Below, in pieces: positions 1-9,273 of a DNA stretch of 12,500 nucleotides. Every line of letters begins with the position of its first letter. Position 1 is the stretch's first letter. This stretch comes from Actinidia chinensis (Eukaryota; Streptophyta; Magnoliopsida; Ericales; Actinidiaceae): contig VIGQ01001138.1 of NCBI GenBank assembly GCA_009663005.1, positions 12,501-25,000 of the forward strand, written 5' to 3'. Both the position numbers and the translations under genes were made by a program. The notes beneath the pieces were generated by a model that had not been told where the DNA came from, did not search any database, and saw only the letters and a list, made by a program, of their open reading frames with translations.

Positions 1-121
1 CATGACTAAGCGCTACACGTCTTACAAATGAGTCTTCAAGTTGTCTGTATTGTGTGATACAATGACCACTGCACTGTGATGCTAGTTCAATTGTAGCGGG
101 GGTGGGGGTAAAGAGGCACGT

Positions 122-163
<42 letters not shown>

Positions 164-1085
164 TAATCCTTACTCCACTACATATAATCCTGGTTGGAGA
201 AATCATTCTAACTTTGGGTGGCGACAAGCGGAGGCAACAGAATATGCAAATTTTTTTCAAAATTTCCAAAATTTGGCAATCCCAACAACAACCATACCAG
301 GCACCACATTCATACCTTATACAAACTGGCAGCAACCACAGCCACAAATATGCCATATTCTGCGCCAAAAAGCGCTACCATCTACCAACAACATGACAAT
401 ATTCAACCTCCACATCAGAGGAATGAGGATAATGAGATGCGCAATAAAGCACAAGTATTGAGCACAATGGGGAAAATGGAATATTACTTGAGAGTCTCGT
501 TAATTCACAACAAATGCAAGGCGATTTCCCTCCCAAACATCAGCAAAATCCTAAGCCTGTAAAATTTGCATTGAGAAATACATGAACAAGTTCAGGCCAT
601 CACGACCCTTAGAAGTGGTAAGGAAAGTGATAAAACAATTGCACCAAAGAGGGTATAATTCCAAGGTGGGAGGAAGTCTAAGGAGTTAGGTGGCTTGAGA
701 GGAGAGACGAAAGTTAGAGGAGGAAATGAAAGAAAGCAAAGGACAATGAACATGAGCATGATTCTGAGCCAGGTTCACAAAAGTGCCCAATGAAATTACT
801 ATTAAGGATTTAAAATTGCACCGTTTCCCACAAAAGATTGGCCAAAAAGTGAGTTAAAAGCAAACTTAAATTCAGAAATTTATGATGTCTTCAAACAAGT
901 TCGATCAATCTTCCTTGTGCATAGTTGTATTAACCAGATTCCCTCTTATGCCAAATTGTTAAAGGAATTTACTTGTACTGCAAAAAGGAAATTTGCATGT
1001 AAAAGAGCGGCAATGATGAATGAGAGTCAGAGTGGCGATTCTACCATTCAAAACTGTGGTAGAAGTAAGTAAGGACCACGATTCG
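1..1085 (+). pseudogene. gag: gag polyprotein, 3' portion (degenerate)
   Basis: This encodes the remains of the retrotransposon capsid/nucleocapsid protein, which packages the element RNA in cytoplasmic particles. Bases 42-95 read as CLYC followed by a stop and LHC, resembling a decayed CCHC zinc knuckle (weak). Bases 165-221 read NPYSTTYNPGWRNHSNFGW, a highly characteristic Athila gag block. Bases 593-622 read QAITTLRSGK, the conserved block of the gag-protease linker. Bases 875-970 stay open and contain EIYDVFKQV and INQIPSYAKLLKEF, also from the linker before protease. These blocks lie in different frames with stops between them, so several indels and nonsense changes have accumulated. The start codon is upstream of the window. 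The short open frames starting at 156, 214 and 218 are fragments of this one gene and its shadows, not separate genes. Confidence 0.85.
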
Positions 1086-1089
1086 TCCT

Positions 1090-1470
1090 ATATTTCGTGC
1101 ATGCATAATAGGGGGTTGATAAGATTGATCGAGCACTTCTCGATTTAGGTTCTAGTGTGAATTGGTTTCCATTATTCGTATACAAAGACTAGGTTTGGAG
1201 AACTAAAACAACGCGAATTACACTTGAGTGTGCTGATCGTTCTGTTAGGTCCGAGGGGCATCATCGAGGATGTTCTTATTCAAGTCGATACTGTTGTACT
1301 ATCCGGTTAGATTTCATTAGTCTTGAACTCAAACCTGTCGATTGTGAGTCGTCTCAAAGTCATATTCCTGTCATCTTAGGTAGACCATCCTAGCCACGGC
1401 GAATGCCGTTTTCATTGCAGGCATGATTACTTAAGCTTTCATTTGGTATAATATAACGTTGGAAGAACAA
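1090..1470 (+). pseudogene. Retroviral-type aspartic protease domain (degenerate)
   Basis: This is the pepsin-fold protease that would cleave the gag-pol polyprotein and works as a homodimer. Bases 1133-1162 read ALLDLGSSVN; the active-site triplet D-L-G is at 1142-1150. The L in place of the usual T/S is normal for plant Athila elements and is not damage. Further on, TRITLECADRSV can be read near 1210-1245, followed in another frame by DVLIQVDT near 1270. The C-terminal ILGRP block, equivalent to the retroviral I-[IL]-G-[RK]-[DNP] motif, is at 1373-1387 and is followed at once by altered sequence. Stops and at least two frame changes separate these blocks. Bases 1470-1780 are the protease-RT linker; they match the expected position but show no motif I would name. 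Confidence 0.85.
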
Positions 1471-1779
1471 ACATTTTCACTGGGGTAAACAATGAAGGAC
1501 AGTAAACCAAAATGAGGAAAGGAAATAATAAATGGTATTGAGTCCATCAATCAAGAGCTGGGATCGTGAGTTCATGGAAGATTAGATTGAGACAGCTATA
1601 GTTAGAGTGAGCCCCATGACCAATTGGTACTGAAAGTGTAAGTTTTAGGGAGGCATTCTATTGTCGGTTAAAGGAGATGAGTCGTCTGCAGTGGGTATTG
1701 GAACCCAACTTTTGAACCTCATTGCCACCAAGTGTAGTTAAACCGATTTCATCTTGAAGAAAAACCCCCAATTCCGGAA

Positions 1780-2700
1780 AGAAAGAAAACCTCATGCCAT
1801 CTACACTTAATATGTGTTTTTGGAGGAGAAGGTGAAGTATTCTACCTGTGTCATATCCTCTAGCCAACTGAGGGTCAAGAGGAATCATTGTTTGAAAATA
1901 TTAAGAGGCATAAGAAGTCATTGTTGGACAATAGCAGATTTCACGGTATTGTCCACTCATGTTGCACTCATCGTATTTTATTTGGAAGGAAGAGTTCTAA
2001 AACTGTGCGTCACATGCAAAGGGTTTAAACCCCATTATAAAAGAGGCTGTGGTTAGGGAGAGGTGCTTGAACTTCTTGATGTGGGTATCAATAACCAATT
2101 TTCTGATTTAATGGGTGAGTCCAACCCAAGTTCTTCCAAAGAAGTCGGGGGGGTCACCTGGTAAAGATGAGACTAGAGATAGCTGCCAACAGAGTACCCA
2201 AAAGGGTTGGCAATGTGCATCGTATTATCGAAAGTGAATGTTGATACTAGAAAGACCAATTTCCCACTTTCCTTTTTGGATCAGTCATTAGAGCGTGTGC
2301 GGGCCGAGCATATATTATTTTTTAGATGGGTACTCTGGTACAATCAGATTGAGGTGGCATTAGAGGATCAAGATAAGACCACATTCACAGCCCTTGTTGA
2401 CATATGCCTATAGAGAATGCCTTTCGGCCGATGAAATGCACGGCCACTTTTCAAAGGTGCATGATTTTAATTTTTTCGCGACATGGTTGAAAAAGATCTT
2501 GAGAGTATTCCATGGACGATTTCTTCGGGTCGGGATACTTGTGATCATGTTTAGGCATTTAGAGTGTGTTTTGAAGAGATGTGAAGGAAAGTCACTTAGT
2601 TTTAAATGGGGAGACGAGAAGAGTGTCACTTCATTGGTAAAAAACCAGGTTAGTTCTTGGGCATATTGTGTCTAGCCAAGGGATAGGGTAGAAAAACAAC
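1780..2700 (+). pseudogene. Reverse transcriptase domain (degenerate)
   Basis: This domain copies element RNA into cDNA. The N-terminal extension is open from 1814 to 2056 and includes SHCWTIADF (WTIADF at 1925-1942), a strong plant gypsy signature. A long open block at 2207-2413 holds TRKTNFPLSFLDQSLER and NQIEVALEDQDKTTFT (2342-2389). Motif A is visible as DGYSG at 2325-2339, with its catalytic Asp, but one frame away from NQI, so about one base is missing near 2340. The block at 2394-2675 is open in a different frame and matches the fingers/palm and thumb region. The catalytic box MDDF is at 2512-2523, again in a neighbouring frame, and both catalytic Asp codons survive. Multiple frameshifts make the domain non-functional. 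Bases 2700-2880 are the thumb/connection part, stop-ridden. Confidence 0.9.
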
Positions 2701-2879
2701 AGTCGAATTGATTTCAATCTACCTATCCCAAGTGTGTGAAAGATATTAGATCATTTTAGGCTGCCAGTTTTATCGTCGAATTCATTGAGTGGCTTTAGGC
2801 TATCTCGAGGACCTTTGTGTCACTTGCTTCATTAGAGTACCTTTGAGTGGAACACCACCAGTGAGCAAGAAGCCTTTGA

Positions 2880-3320
2880 ATAACTTAACGGGTCTTCTCA
2901 CCACTCGCACCAAATTTATTCGATCACCGGATTGGTCTTATACCTTTTGAGTATGGTGGTGAAGCGAGTGGAGTGATTATGCAGTGGAGCTGTTGTTTTG
3001 GGGCAAAAGAGTAGAGAAGAAACCCCATGTCATATCTATGCCCTAGCAAGACATTTAAGATGCCCAATTGAACTATACCACCATGAAAAGACAGTGCTGT
3101 GTGGTCTTGCAATTGATAAGCTTTAGGTATACTTGGGCGGACCATCACTGTTTATGATATATAATGATTCATGCCGCACTCTTAAAGTCCCTTTTGACTA
3201 AAACCCAGCAAAGCCACGACGCACTAGGTGGATTCTGTTACTACAAAGAATTAATATGAGATCAGAGAGATAAGAAAGGGTCGAAAATGTAGTGCTGACC
3301 ATTTGTCAAGGCTCCTACTA
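2880..3320 (+). pseudogene. RNase H domain (degenerate)
   Basis: RNase H would degrade the RNA strand of the RNA/DNA hybrid during reverse transcription. It lies directly after RT, as in all Ty3/gypsy elements. Around 2970-3010 the frame reads GVMQWSCCFGAKE, matching the region after the first catalytic Asp. Near 3085-3160 AIDKL, a stop, then VYLGGPSLFMIYNDSCRTL can be read. The C-terminal blocks RWILLLQ (3226-3246) and ADHLSRL (3294-3314) are well preserved; the latter contains the D of the last conserved RNase H/tether motif but is frameshifted relative to ENVV just before it. Several in-frame stops occur. A minus-strand open frame at 2924-3148 is a shadow. Bases 3320-3590 are the RNase H-integrase linker and carry a recognisable KKFF...WEDPYCL block near 3485-3535. 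Confidence 0.82.
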
Positions 3321-3589
3321 ATGGGAAGCCAATGACCACCCTCCGATTAATGAGGTACTTTCCTGATGAGCAAATGTTTCAAATCACAGCTCATACAAAT
3401 CCTTCTATTACCATGGTTTGCAGATATTGCCAATTACTGGCACGGTATTTAGAATTCCTTTACAACTGGCTAGTTATGGATAGGAAAAAGTTTTTTTAGG
3501 CATGTAAGGTATTTTCTTGGGAAGATCCGTATTGTTTAAGTATTGTTCATGATCAGATATACGTCGGTGCATTCTAATGATGAGGGGAA

Positions 3590-4680
3590 GAGAAATTTTA
3601 GAGTTTTGTCATTCACAAGCATGTAGGGGACATTTTCTCACATAAAATGTGGCCCAAATTTTGCAAAGGGTTTTATTGGCCCACCGGTTCCGTGATGTTC
3701 ATGCCTTTTGGCACGTCATGCGATAGATGTCAACGGTTAGGAAGTCTGTCCTAAACGACACATGATGCATCTTTACCCCTATCATTAACTTGAAGTCTTT
3801 TGATTGTTGGGGGTGGTAGTTGATTTCATGGAGTCCTTTCCTATTCGTGGGGATATATATATATCTAAGTGGCCATAGATTAGTATCCCAGTGGGTTTAG
3901 AAGCTATACCAAGTCGTACCAATGGGACCCATGCTGTGTGGTCAAGTTTTTGAAGGAAAGACATTTTGCTAGATTTGGCATGTCCTGAGCTATTATAGCG
4001 ATGGGAGGTGACATTTTTTATAGAGCCATAGGGACTCCTCATGCGCAATATGGAGTGATTATAAGGTTGGCACAATACATGTCCTCAAACCAAAGGGCAA
4101 GTGAGTTGGCAATTAGGGAAATCAAACAAGTCCTTGAGAAATGTTAACCCCAACCGAAAGATTGGTTCTTTGCGGTGAGGGATGCATTTGGGCGTCTAGT
4201 ATAGGACTACATACCACCAAACCATTTTAGGGTCCTCGCCGTATAGGATTGTGTTGGAAAGCGTTTGTCACTCCCTGGTTGAAATGCGCACAAACGTATT
4301 GGCCATTCGGCCAATTTAACATAGTCTTGAGGAGGCGGGGGGGACATTACGTCATTTGAACTGAATGAGTTAGAGGACGATGCGGAATGTGTATATGAAA
4401 ACACCAAGATATCTCAAAAGCAAGATGAAATCTGTGCCATGATCATAATGTTGTTTGCAAATCATTTACATGTGGGCAAAAGGTGCTTTTGTACAACTCC
4501 CGTTTGCATTTATTTCCGGGAAGGGAAAACTTCAAACGTTAGTCCGGACCTTTTGTGGGCATGTCATTTCATCTCATGGGGCGATTGAAATACGGAAACT
4601 CCGAGAAATGGAAGTGTGTTAAAGTCAAGGGGATGCGTTTGAAGTCATCTTGAGTTGAAAACAAGAGAGGTTGAGTTGGT
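3590..4680 (+). pseudogene. Integrase: HHCC zinc finger, DDE core and C-terminal region (degenerate)
   Basis: Integrase would insert the cDNA into nuclear DNA. The zinc-binding H residues are at 3610-3612 and 3631-3633 (HSQACRGH). The cysteines sit in CDRCQRLG at 3719-3742. H-to-C spacing is normal apart from one frame change. The core starts with VDFM, first catalytic Asp at 3822-3824. The second Asp is in SDG at 4000-4002. The catalytic Glu is at 4103-4105 in ASELAIREIKQVLEK. The D2-E distance is 103 nt, against 108 nt expected for DD35E, so there has been a small net loss. C-terminal blocks LNELEDDAECVYENTK (4361-4408) and [12 protein letters not shown] (4486-4521), then SGPF near 4540, match the end of plant gypsy integrases. 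Numerous stops and shifts interrupt the reading, so it is dead although all DDE codons can still be seen. Confidence 0.9.
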
Positions 4681-4835
4681 TTTTGTGGATCTACAGATCA
4701 ACCGCATTGATCGATTAATTGCAAAAGATATTTTGTCGGTTGTTGTACATAGAGTCGTTTAGGTAAAGTTTATTGATATAACGTCGATTTTATGGTTTTT
4801 TTCTTTCACATTTCGGAGAATGCTCGTCTTTAGTT

Positions 4836-4845
4836 GGGGGGGGAG
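4836..4845 (+). other. G-rich tract after the end of pol (internal polypurine-like)
   Basis: A run of eight G followed by AG lies about 150 bases after the last recognisable integrase block. Such a tract just beyond pol is common in Athila-type elements and may act as an additional plus-strand priming site, but nothing here shows that it does. It is followed by T-rich and A-rich homopolymer runs (4870-4908). Confidence 0.35.
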
Positions 4846-4908
4846 TTACTTCGTCGTTTTTACTTTTAGATTTTTTTTTTATTTTTATGATATATTTAAA
4901 AAAAAAAA

Positions 4909-5030
4909 TGCACTTAGTGTTCGAACGCATCTTAGAGCATTCGGACGCTTGAATGATGATGAAATGTGATGATTGTGAAACAAATTGCACTTAGACGTTC
5001 AGACGCCTCTTTAGAGCGTGTCGGAACGGC
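4909..5030 (+). repeat. Two-copy imperfect direct repeat with TTCGAACGC-like motifs
   Basis: Copy A (4909-4950) and copy B (4986-5030) both start TGCACTTAG, continue with a GTTCGAACGC-like word, then TTAGAGC and a TTCGGACGC-like word. The repeat period is 77 bases. The four motif words are GTTCGAACGC (4919-4928), ATTCGGACGC (4939-4948), GTTCAGACGC (4997-5006) and GTCGGAACGG (5020-5029). They are CpG-rich in an otherwise AT-rich, decayed element. The same word recurs in the LTR U3 at 8884-9174. Confidence 0.7.
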
Positions 5031-5400
5031 GAGACAAGGGGCAGTTTTTTTTAATTGAAAAAGTCGCATTTTTCAGTCACTTATTATACAGTGCATCCGC
5101 GGTGAGAAGGAAAAAAAAGGAGTGAAAGACAGAAAAAATTGGCGATTTTGAAAGGGAAGTCTCAAAGTCATCAAACTTTCATCATTTAGGTGGATCAATA
5201 CAAGGTAATTCATGACTTTCTTCCTTTGAAGGTTTAGATTTAGGGATTTCATCATGAAAACCTAGGTTTTTCAAAAAAAAATGTTCTAAGTTTCACATTG
5301 TTGTTATTAAATCAAACATATACACACACACATGATTTCCTTTCCCATAGTGTTGTGATTGTTTAAAGTTGTTAAACACAAAAGAAGGAGAGGGAATCTC
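5031..5400 (+). other. Spacer/leader between pol and the third ORF; possible splice donor
   Basis: This is a non-coding stretch with A-rich and purine-rich runs and an ACACAC run near 5323-5331. The text ACAAGGTAATTC at 5200-5211 contains AAG|GTAA, a good match to a plant splice donor at 5204/5205. In Athila-type elements the env-like protein is thought to come from a spliced RNA, so the position is suggestive only. No protein domain is seen here; the minus-strand open frame at 5073-5255 looks accidental. Confidence 0.35.
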
Positions 5401-7021
5401 ATGAGGTTAAAGTTCATGAACAACCTAGGACTAGTGTGTGCCACTCCAAGGGTTTGATGAATTGCCCCCCCAAATGAAAGAATTACTTAATTTGGAGGGG
5501 ATTGTGTTCAACTCATCATCCATGCTATTTATTGAGATTTGGGAATATTGGGTCAAAGAAATGTTGCATTGGAATTAGCATTACAATGCACTTCACATGT
5601 TCGACGAATGGTCCCAATTGAAAAGCATAAATATTTGTGAGGGAATAGGATGTTGTACTTTGTAATGTGCAGTCGGTCACTTTTTAAAGATGGAGACTTT
5701 GAGTACTGAGAATGTTGGTTAGAAACTCTAGTTATATGGGCACATAAACACGTGGTTGCATTTGCCAGAGTTTCACTTGAGATCTTGGTAAAACACCCAC
5801 TTTGTAGGCCACATATCATTGCATTGCTAGTTGCATAGGTGTGTTGTGACTTGTGTTGTTGTATTTTTCTTGGTTGGGTATGCCGGGGGGTTATTGAAAA
5901 AATTTGGATAATATGGAACAAGGGTAGTCTAACTAAAAGGTCAAAGTCAAAAGGAAAAGGCAGGGGGGTGGATTATTGATTGAACTTCTCTTTTACGGGA
6001 AAAAAATGCGAAAAAATGTTCAATAAGGTCTGAGATTAGTAACGGGACGCAAAGTAAGTATCCGGCAGTATTGAGAGGAAGCTTAACTAGTTGCCTTAGA
6101 AAACCTGGCATTAGTTTTGTACAAAAACTTACCACTAGGGGTTGGATAAATTTGGCAAAGTTTTTAAGGAGGAATTGATCCTAACCATTGGCCAGAGTCA
6201 TGGCAAACATCAAACATGAAACGGAGATGAGAAAGCGAAGGGAGAAATTGTGTAGTTGGGTGCGAGGGAAGAAATAAAGGTGGACCCCTGACTTTTGCTG
6301 AAATTTTGAGATTCCCCGAGAGGGGAAAGGAAAACCCAGAGTTTGCATTTTCGAATGTTGGGGATGCCGGATAGCAGTAGTTTCACCAAGAATTGCTTTT
6401 AGAGGGGGAAAGGACGAATGGGCGGTGAGGTGCAGTATAACAGAAAGCCCCAAGGACAAAATATTTGATTCTATTTCTGTTTCATGTCATTCCCTGCTTC
6501 CTTAAAAACGTTACAGTATCCTATGAATGTCACTAGGCTAGGTATTGTGGCAAGTGGCACTGGGGAAAGAAGAACCATTGACTTACCCCGTATCATGTTT
6601 TTATCTTTGGCGCACACATAAAAGGCTTCGAACAAAGAGGGCTCAGTACCTTTTACGGGATTTTGACAGAGTGATTATTAAAAGAGCGGAAGTCCATATC
6701 CCTTAGATTTCATTATTTGAGTGAGCCTGAGGGGCCCTGAAGAGCTTCCTTGATCCCGAAATGAGGCAAAGGAGAAGAGGAAATTGGAGGATAGAGAGCA
6801 CAAGAGGGATCAGCTATAGGCAGGGAGAGCTAAAGGAAGCCATTCTGAATCTGGGGAAAGAGATGACGGTAAGCCAAATGTCTGAATTTAGAGAAGAAGT
6901 GAATACCCGATTATCGTCATTAGAGGAGGAAGTCAATCGCACACGGTATGCCCCCCAAGACATGAAGGGCATTGTTGATCCGTATGGAGGAGAAGATGAT
7001 GATGATGACGAGGAGGATTAG
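5400..7021 (+). pseudogene. Third (env-like) ORF of element 1, heavily degenerate
   Basis: Athila elements carry a long ORF between pol and the 3' LTR, historically called env-like; its function is unproven. Here only islands can be read. Near 5450-5560 one frame gives a stretch including PPQMKELLNLEGIVF and IEIWEYWVKEMLHWN. Near 6195-6270 another gives VMANIKHETEMRKRREKLCSWVRGKK, whose WVRGK ending resembles the conserved VRGK block of plant retrotransposon third ORFs. Near 6545-6605 GTGERRTIDLPRIM is open. The 3' end is the open block 6761-7021. Stops and frame changes occur every 50-150 bases. No convincing signal peptide or transmembrane segment survives. The identification rests mainly on position, the VRGK-like block and the acidic coiled-coil C terminus. 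Confidence 0.55.
6761..7021 (+). pseudogene. C-terminal coiled-coil and acidic tail of the env-like ORF (open 86 codons)
   Basis: This is the longest uninterrupted piece of the third ORF. Residues 2-20 are basic (RQRRRGNWR). Residues 23-58 have a heptad-like pattern of L, I, M, F and V (ELKEAILNL, QMSEFREEV, LSSLEEEV), fitting a short coiled coil. Residues 77-86 are a purely acidic tail (GEDDDDDEED) right before a TAG stop at 7019-7021. The Met at 6761 is probably an internal codon rather than a true start, because the ORF family is much longer and upstream homology-like islands continue in other frames. An acidic tail followed by the stop, the 3' untranslated region and the polypurine tract is the layout expected at the end of this ORF class. 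It could also simply be a chance open stretch; the acidic codons come from a GAT/GAG-rich simple repeat. Confidence 0.55.
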
Positions 7022-8610
7022 GATCTATGACATTTCTTGTTCTGGATGTTATGATATTATGTTTTATGTTGGGATCAGTGTGAACATTTTGAATGCTTTA
7101 ATGGTTAGTTGAATGCTTTAATGGATGAATGTTGTGTTAATGTCTTGGCTTAAATTGTTTAGGCAGACAAAGAAGTACTTGTTATGATGGAAAAAAAAAG
7201 GAGTCATATCCATGTCAATAGCGAAACAGGTTTGTTTTGGTCCTTTGAAATTTTATTGTGACCCTTACATTCCATCGGTATGAATCATGATCTTTCGTGT
7301 ATAGTGATGTGTTGAGAATTTTTAGATTTTTGGGACCCTAACAAATCATCATGTGTTTTGTTTTCAAAGATAGTTGAAAAAATAGTGACTTTGCATAATC
7401 GATGTTATAAGCGGATTATCATGTCAATAGTCTTGCATGAATTAATACTTCGATATGTGTGTTTTTGTTGCTATTAAGAGAGAGAATCACATACACTGAG
7501 CACGAGTCGTGTGGTGTGTCGAAGTGAAAATGTTAAAGTCTACAGATGCATCTATAAAGTGAGGGATTTATAACTTGTGAGCTTAGAGCCATGAATCGTT
7601 TTTTGTGAGCGATTTTACCTTTACTCAAAAAAGTTATTGAACTTCATTATTTGAATAGTTTCAATATTTTTGAATTTGGGTACATGTTTAGATGATGAGT
7701 TAGAATTTTTACATCTTTGACATTGCTTTACACGCATTCCGGCTTCTGTTACGTTAGGGGATTCACATATATCATGTATGTTATTCTTTTCGGTAATGGA
7801 TATAAAAAGATCTCAAAAAAGCGCATCGTTGGATAGGTAAAATTTGAGAAGTTGAAAAAAAAAAGGTTTGAAAGTGTATGGTTTCTTAAGTTGGCATGTG
7901 TAAGTGGCCATGCATATGTTGATATCTATTACCGACTTGATTCCTCTACTTTCTTGAGTGTGATATTCTTTAGAGCCCTAAATATCCGGAATGGAATGAT
8001 CCTAATTCGAATTTCTTGAAGTAAAAAGTCACAAGGTCAAAAATTCAAAAGGTGCATTAAACGGTGAACATTCTTCATGAAACTATGACAGAAGTGATTA
8101 CACTTCCCATCTTTGTGGTTTTGAATTGGGGATTGCTCTATTAGAATTTATTTTTAACTTACTCGTACAAACGAAGCCCATTCCTTGAGAGCAACATGTG
8201 TGTTCTATGTGCAGAGTGTGACTTGTGAGTTTTGTCGAGGCTATGGTTATTGTTATGGGATGCGTCATGGTAAAATGGGGGAGGATTACGACTTACCACC
8301 TTTACACTGAATCCTCTCGTTTATATTGTGTGTATGACGTTTGGTAGAGCTAGCATGATTGAGTGATTACGACATTAGAGCTTATATTTTTGTTGAGACG
8401 AACTTTGTGAAATTATTTTGATAATTGCATGATGTGATGTTTGTGGGTGGTATCAGCACTGTAAACCCTCATGAGAAACACTGTCCCTAGGGGAAACCTG
8501 GGGTGTTTAAAGAAGTTGGATGATGCGTTAAATGCGATTCGGACTCTTACAAAAGGAGAGATTATCTTTTTGTTTTATTTAATTTTGCTAGGGACTAGAA
8601 AAAGGTTAGC
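7022..8610 (+). other. 3' untranslated region of element 1, no gene seen
   Basis: About 1.6 kb of AT-rich DNA with stops in all frames and no domain I recognise. A long non-coding stretch between the third ORF and the polypurine tract is normal for Athila elements. It ends with text like TTTTGCTAGGGACTAG (8583-8598) just before the polypurine tract, a conserved pre-LTR signature in many plant gypsy elements. Apart from the 20-base tandem repeat at 7091-7124 I see no structured element. Confidence 0.6.
7091..7124 (+). repeat. Short tandem repeat, unit 20 bases
   Basis: GAATGCTTTAATGG occurs at 7091-7104 and again at 7111-7124, separated by TTAGTT, giving one and a half perfect copies of a 20-base unit just after the third ORF. 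It looks like replication slippage. Confidence 0.8.
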
Positions 8611-8624
8611 TGTGGGGCGGGGGG
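8611..8624 (+). promoter_or_regulatory. Polypurine tract (plus-strand primer site) of element 1
   Basis: TGTGGGGCGGGGGG lies immediately before the LTR start. It is preceded by GCTAGGGACTAGAAAAAGG, the conserved run-up to the polypurine tract in many plant gypsy elements. The C at 8618 interrupts the G run and is probably decay. RNase H normally leaves this tract as the primer for plus-strand DNA. Confidence 0.75.
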
Positions 8625-8883
8625 TGTGATTGGACTGCATAATATAGTTCCAAGCGCCGTTAAACTGACCTAAGTTAGCCTTAGATTAGTTAATTATGGC
8701 TTGTATCATGCACTTATAGGCGTGTTAGTTCTTGTAGATGTATGATAAAGGCGAAGAATGTGAAGCATAAAAAGTAGAAGGTTGTACATGAAAAAGGGTC
8801 AGATTACCATTGGAGTTCGATGTCGCCCAGCAAAGGAGAGAGGAACAGCGTCGAACGTGTGAAGAAAGCTGGAGAATTTGTGA

Positions 8884-9174
8884 AGAACGTTCGAACGCTT
8901 GTCGGACCACGACGAATTGGGCGTTCGGAATGCCAAGAAGACAAAGGCTGAGAAGAACGTTCGACACGCCCTTGCTTATAGTCAAAGACAGTGCGGAGCG
9001 TTGAATGGGAGCATTCGAACGCATTACTATAGTTCGAAAAATACGAGATCTTAAAAATGGGTTTTTGTCTAGGTGTCGAAACGCTATAATGGTCAGGAAG
9101 CACCGATTACGTGTTTCCCTGTCGAACGCCAAGAAGAAAAATCAAAAGATTGTATTGAAGCGTTGTCGAACTCC
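8884..9174 (+). repeat. Dispersed TTCGAACGC-type motif cluster in U3
   Basis: At least seven related words occur in 290 bases: AGAACGTTCGAACGC (8884-8898), GCGTTCGGAATGCC (8921-8934), AGAACGTTCGACACGC (8954-8969), ATTCGAACGC (9013-9022), AGTTCGAAAA (9031-9040), GTCGAAACGC (9075-9084), GTCGAACGC (9121-9129) and TGTCGAACTCC (9164-9174). Spacing is irregular, unlike a tandem satellite or CRISPR array. The cluster lies 90-380 bases upstream of the TATA box, where enhancer elements would be expected. Confidence 0.65.
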
Positions 9175-9264
9175 AATTGAATGAAGGACAGTGGGGTTTG
9201 AATGACAGGCTAACTCCTGGGGAAGAATATCGCCTAATCTGTTTAGGATCGAAGTTGGAATGCC

Positions 9265-9273
9265 TATATATAT
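9265..9273 (+). promoter_or_regulatory. TATA box of the element 1 LTR promoter
   Basis: TATATATAT in the context TGCCTATATATATCCC, within the LTR and downstream of the motif cluster. RNA polymerase II would start about 30 bases further on. A second AT-rich match (TTTATATC, 9278-9285) is close by, so the exact box is uncertain. Confidence 0.5.

Noticed and set aside
1814..2413. Separate small host genes at 1814-2056 and 2207-2413
   Set aside because: Both are consecutive fragments of the same reverse transcriptase, carrying its WTIADF and NQI...DKTTFT blocks, separated by frameshifts.
3785..4075. 96-codon minus-strand open frame
   Set aside because: It is the reverse of the integrase catalytic core; the + strand carries the zinc-finger and DDE motifs.
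4919..4928. GTTCGAACGC as a tRNA B box / RNA polymerase III promoter or tRNA-derived SINE
   Set aside because: It resembles GGTTCGANNCC only partly (G where the distal C should be), there is no A box at the right distance, and no cloverleaf can be drawn around any of the copies.
5553..5921. 122-codon open frame on the minus strand
   Set aside because: It is opposite the decayed env-like ORF, has no domain, and looks like a shadow frame.
6181..6459. 92-codon minus-strand open frame with a hydrophobic start and end
   Set aside because: It lies opposite + strand env-like readings (the VRGK-like block). No signal peptide or family support on the minus strand.
8725..9132. Overlapping open frames on both strands (minus 8725-9132 and 8804-9103, plus 8810-9004)
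   Set aside because: All lie in the LTR U3. They are open because the CpG-rich repeated words lack stop triplets in several frames. No domain, and overlapping frames on both strands argue for chance.
8884..9174. CRISPR-like or satellite array
   Set aside because: Repeated words are only about 10 bases long, imperfect and irregularly spaced, inside a eukaryotic LTR.
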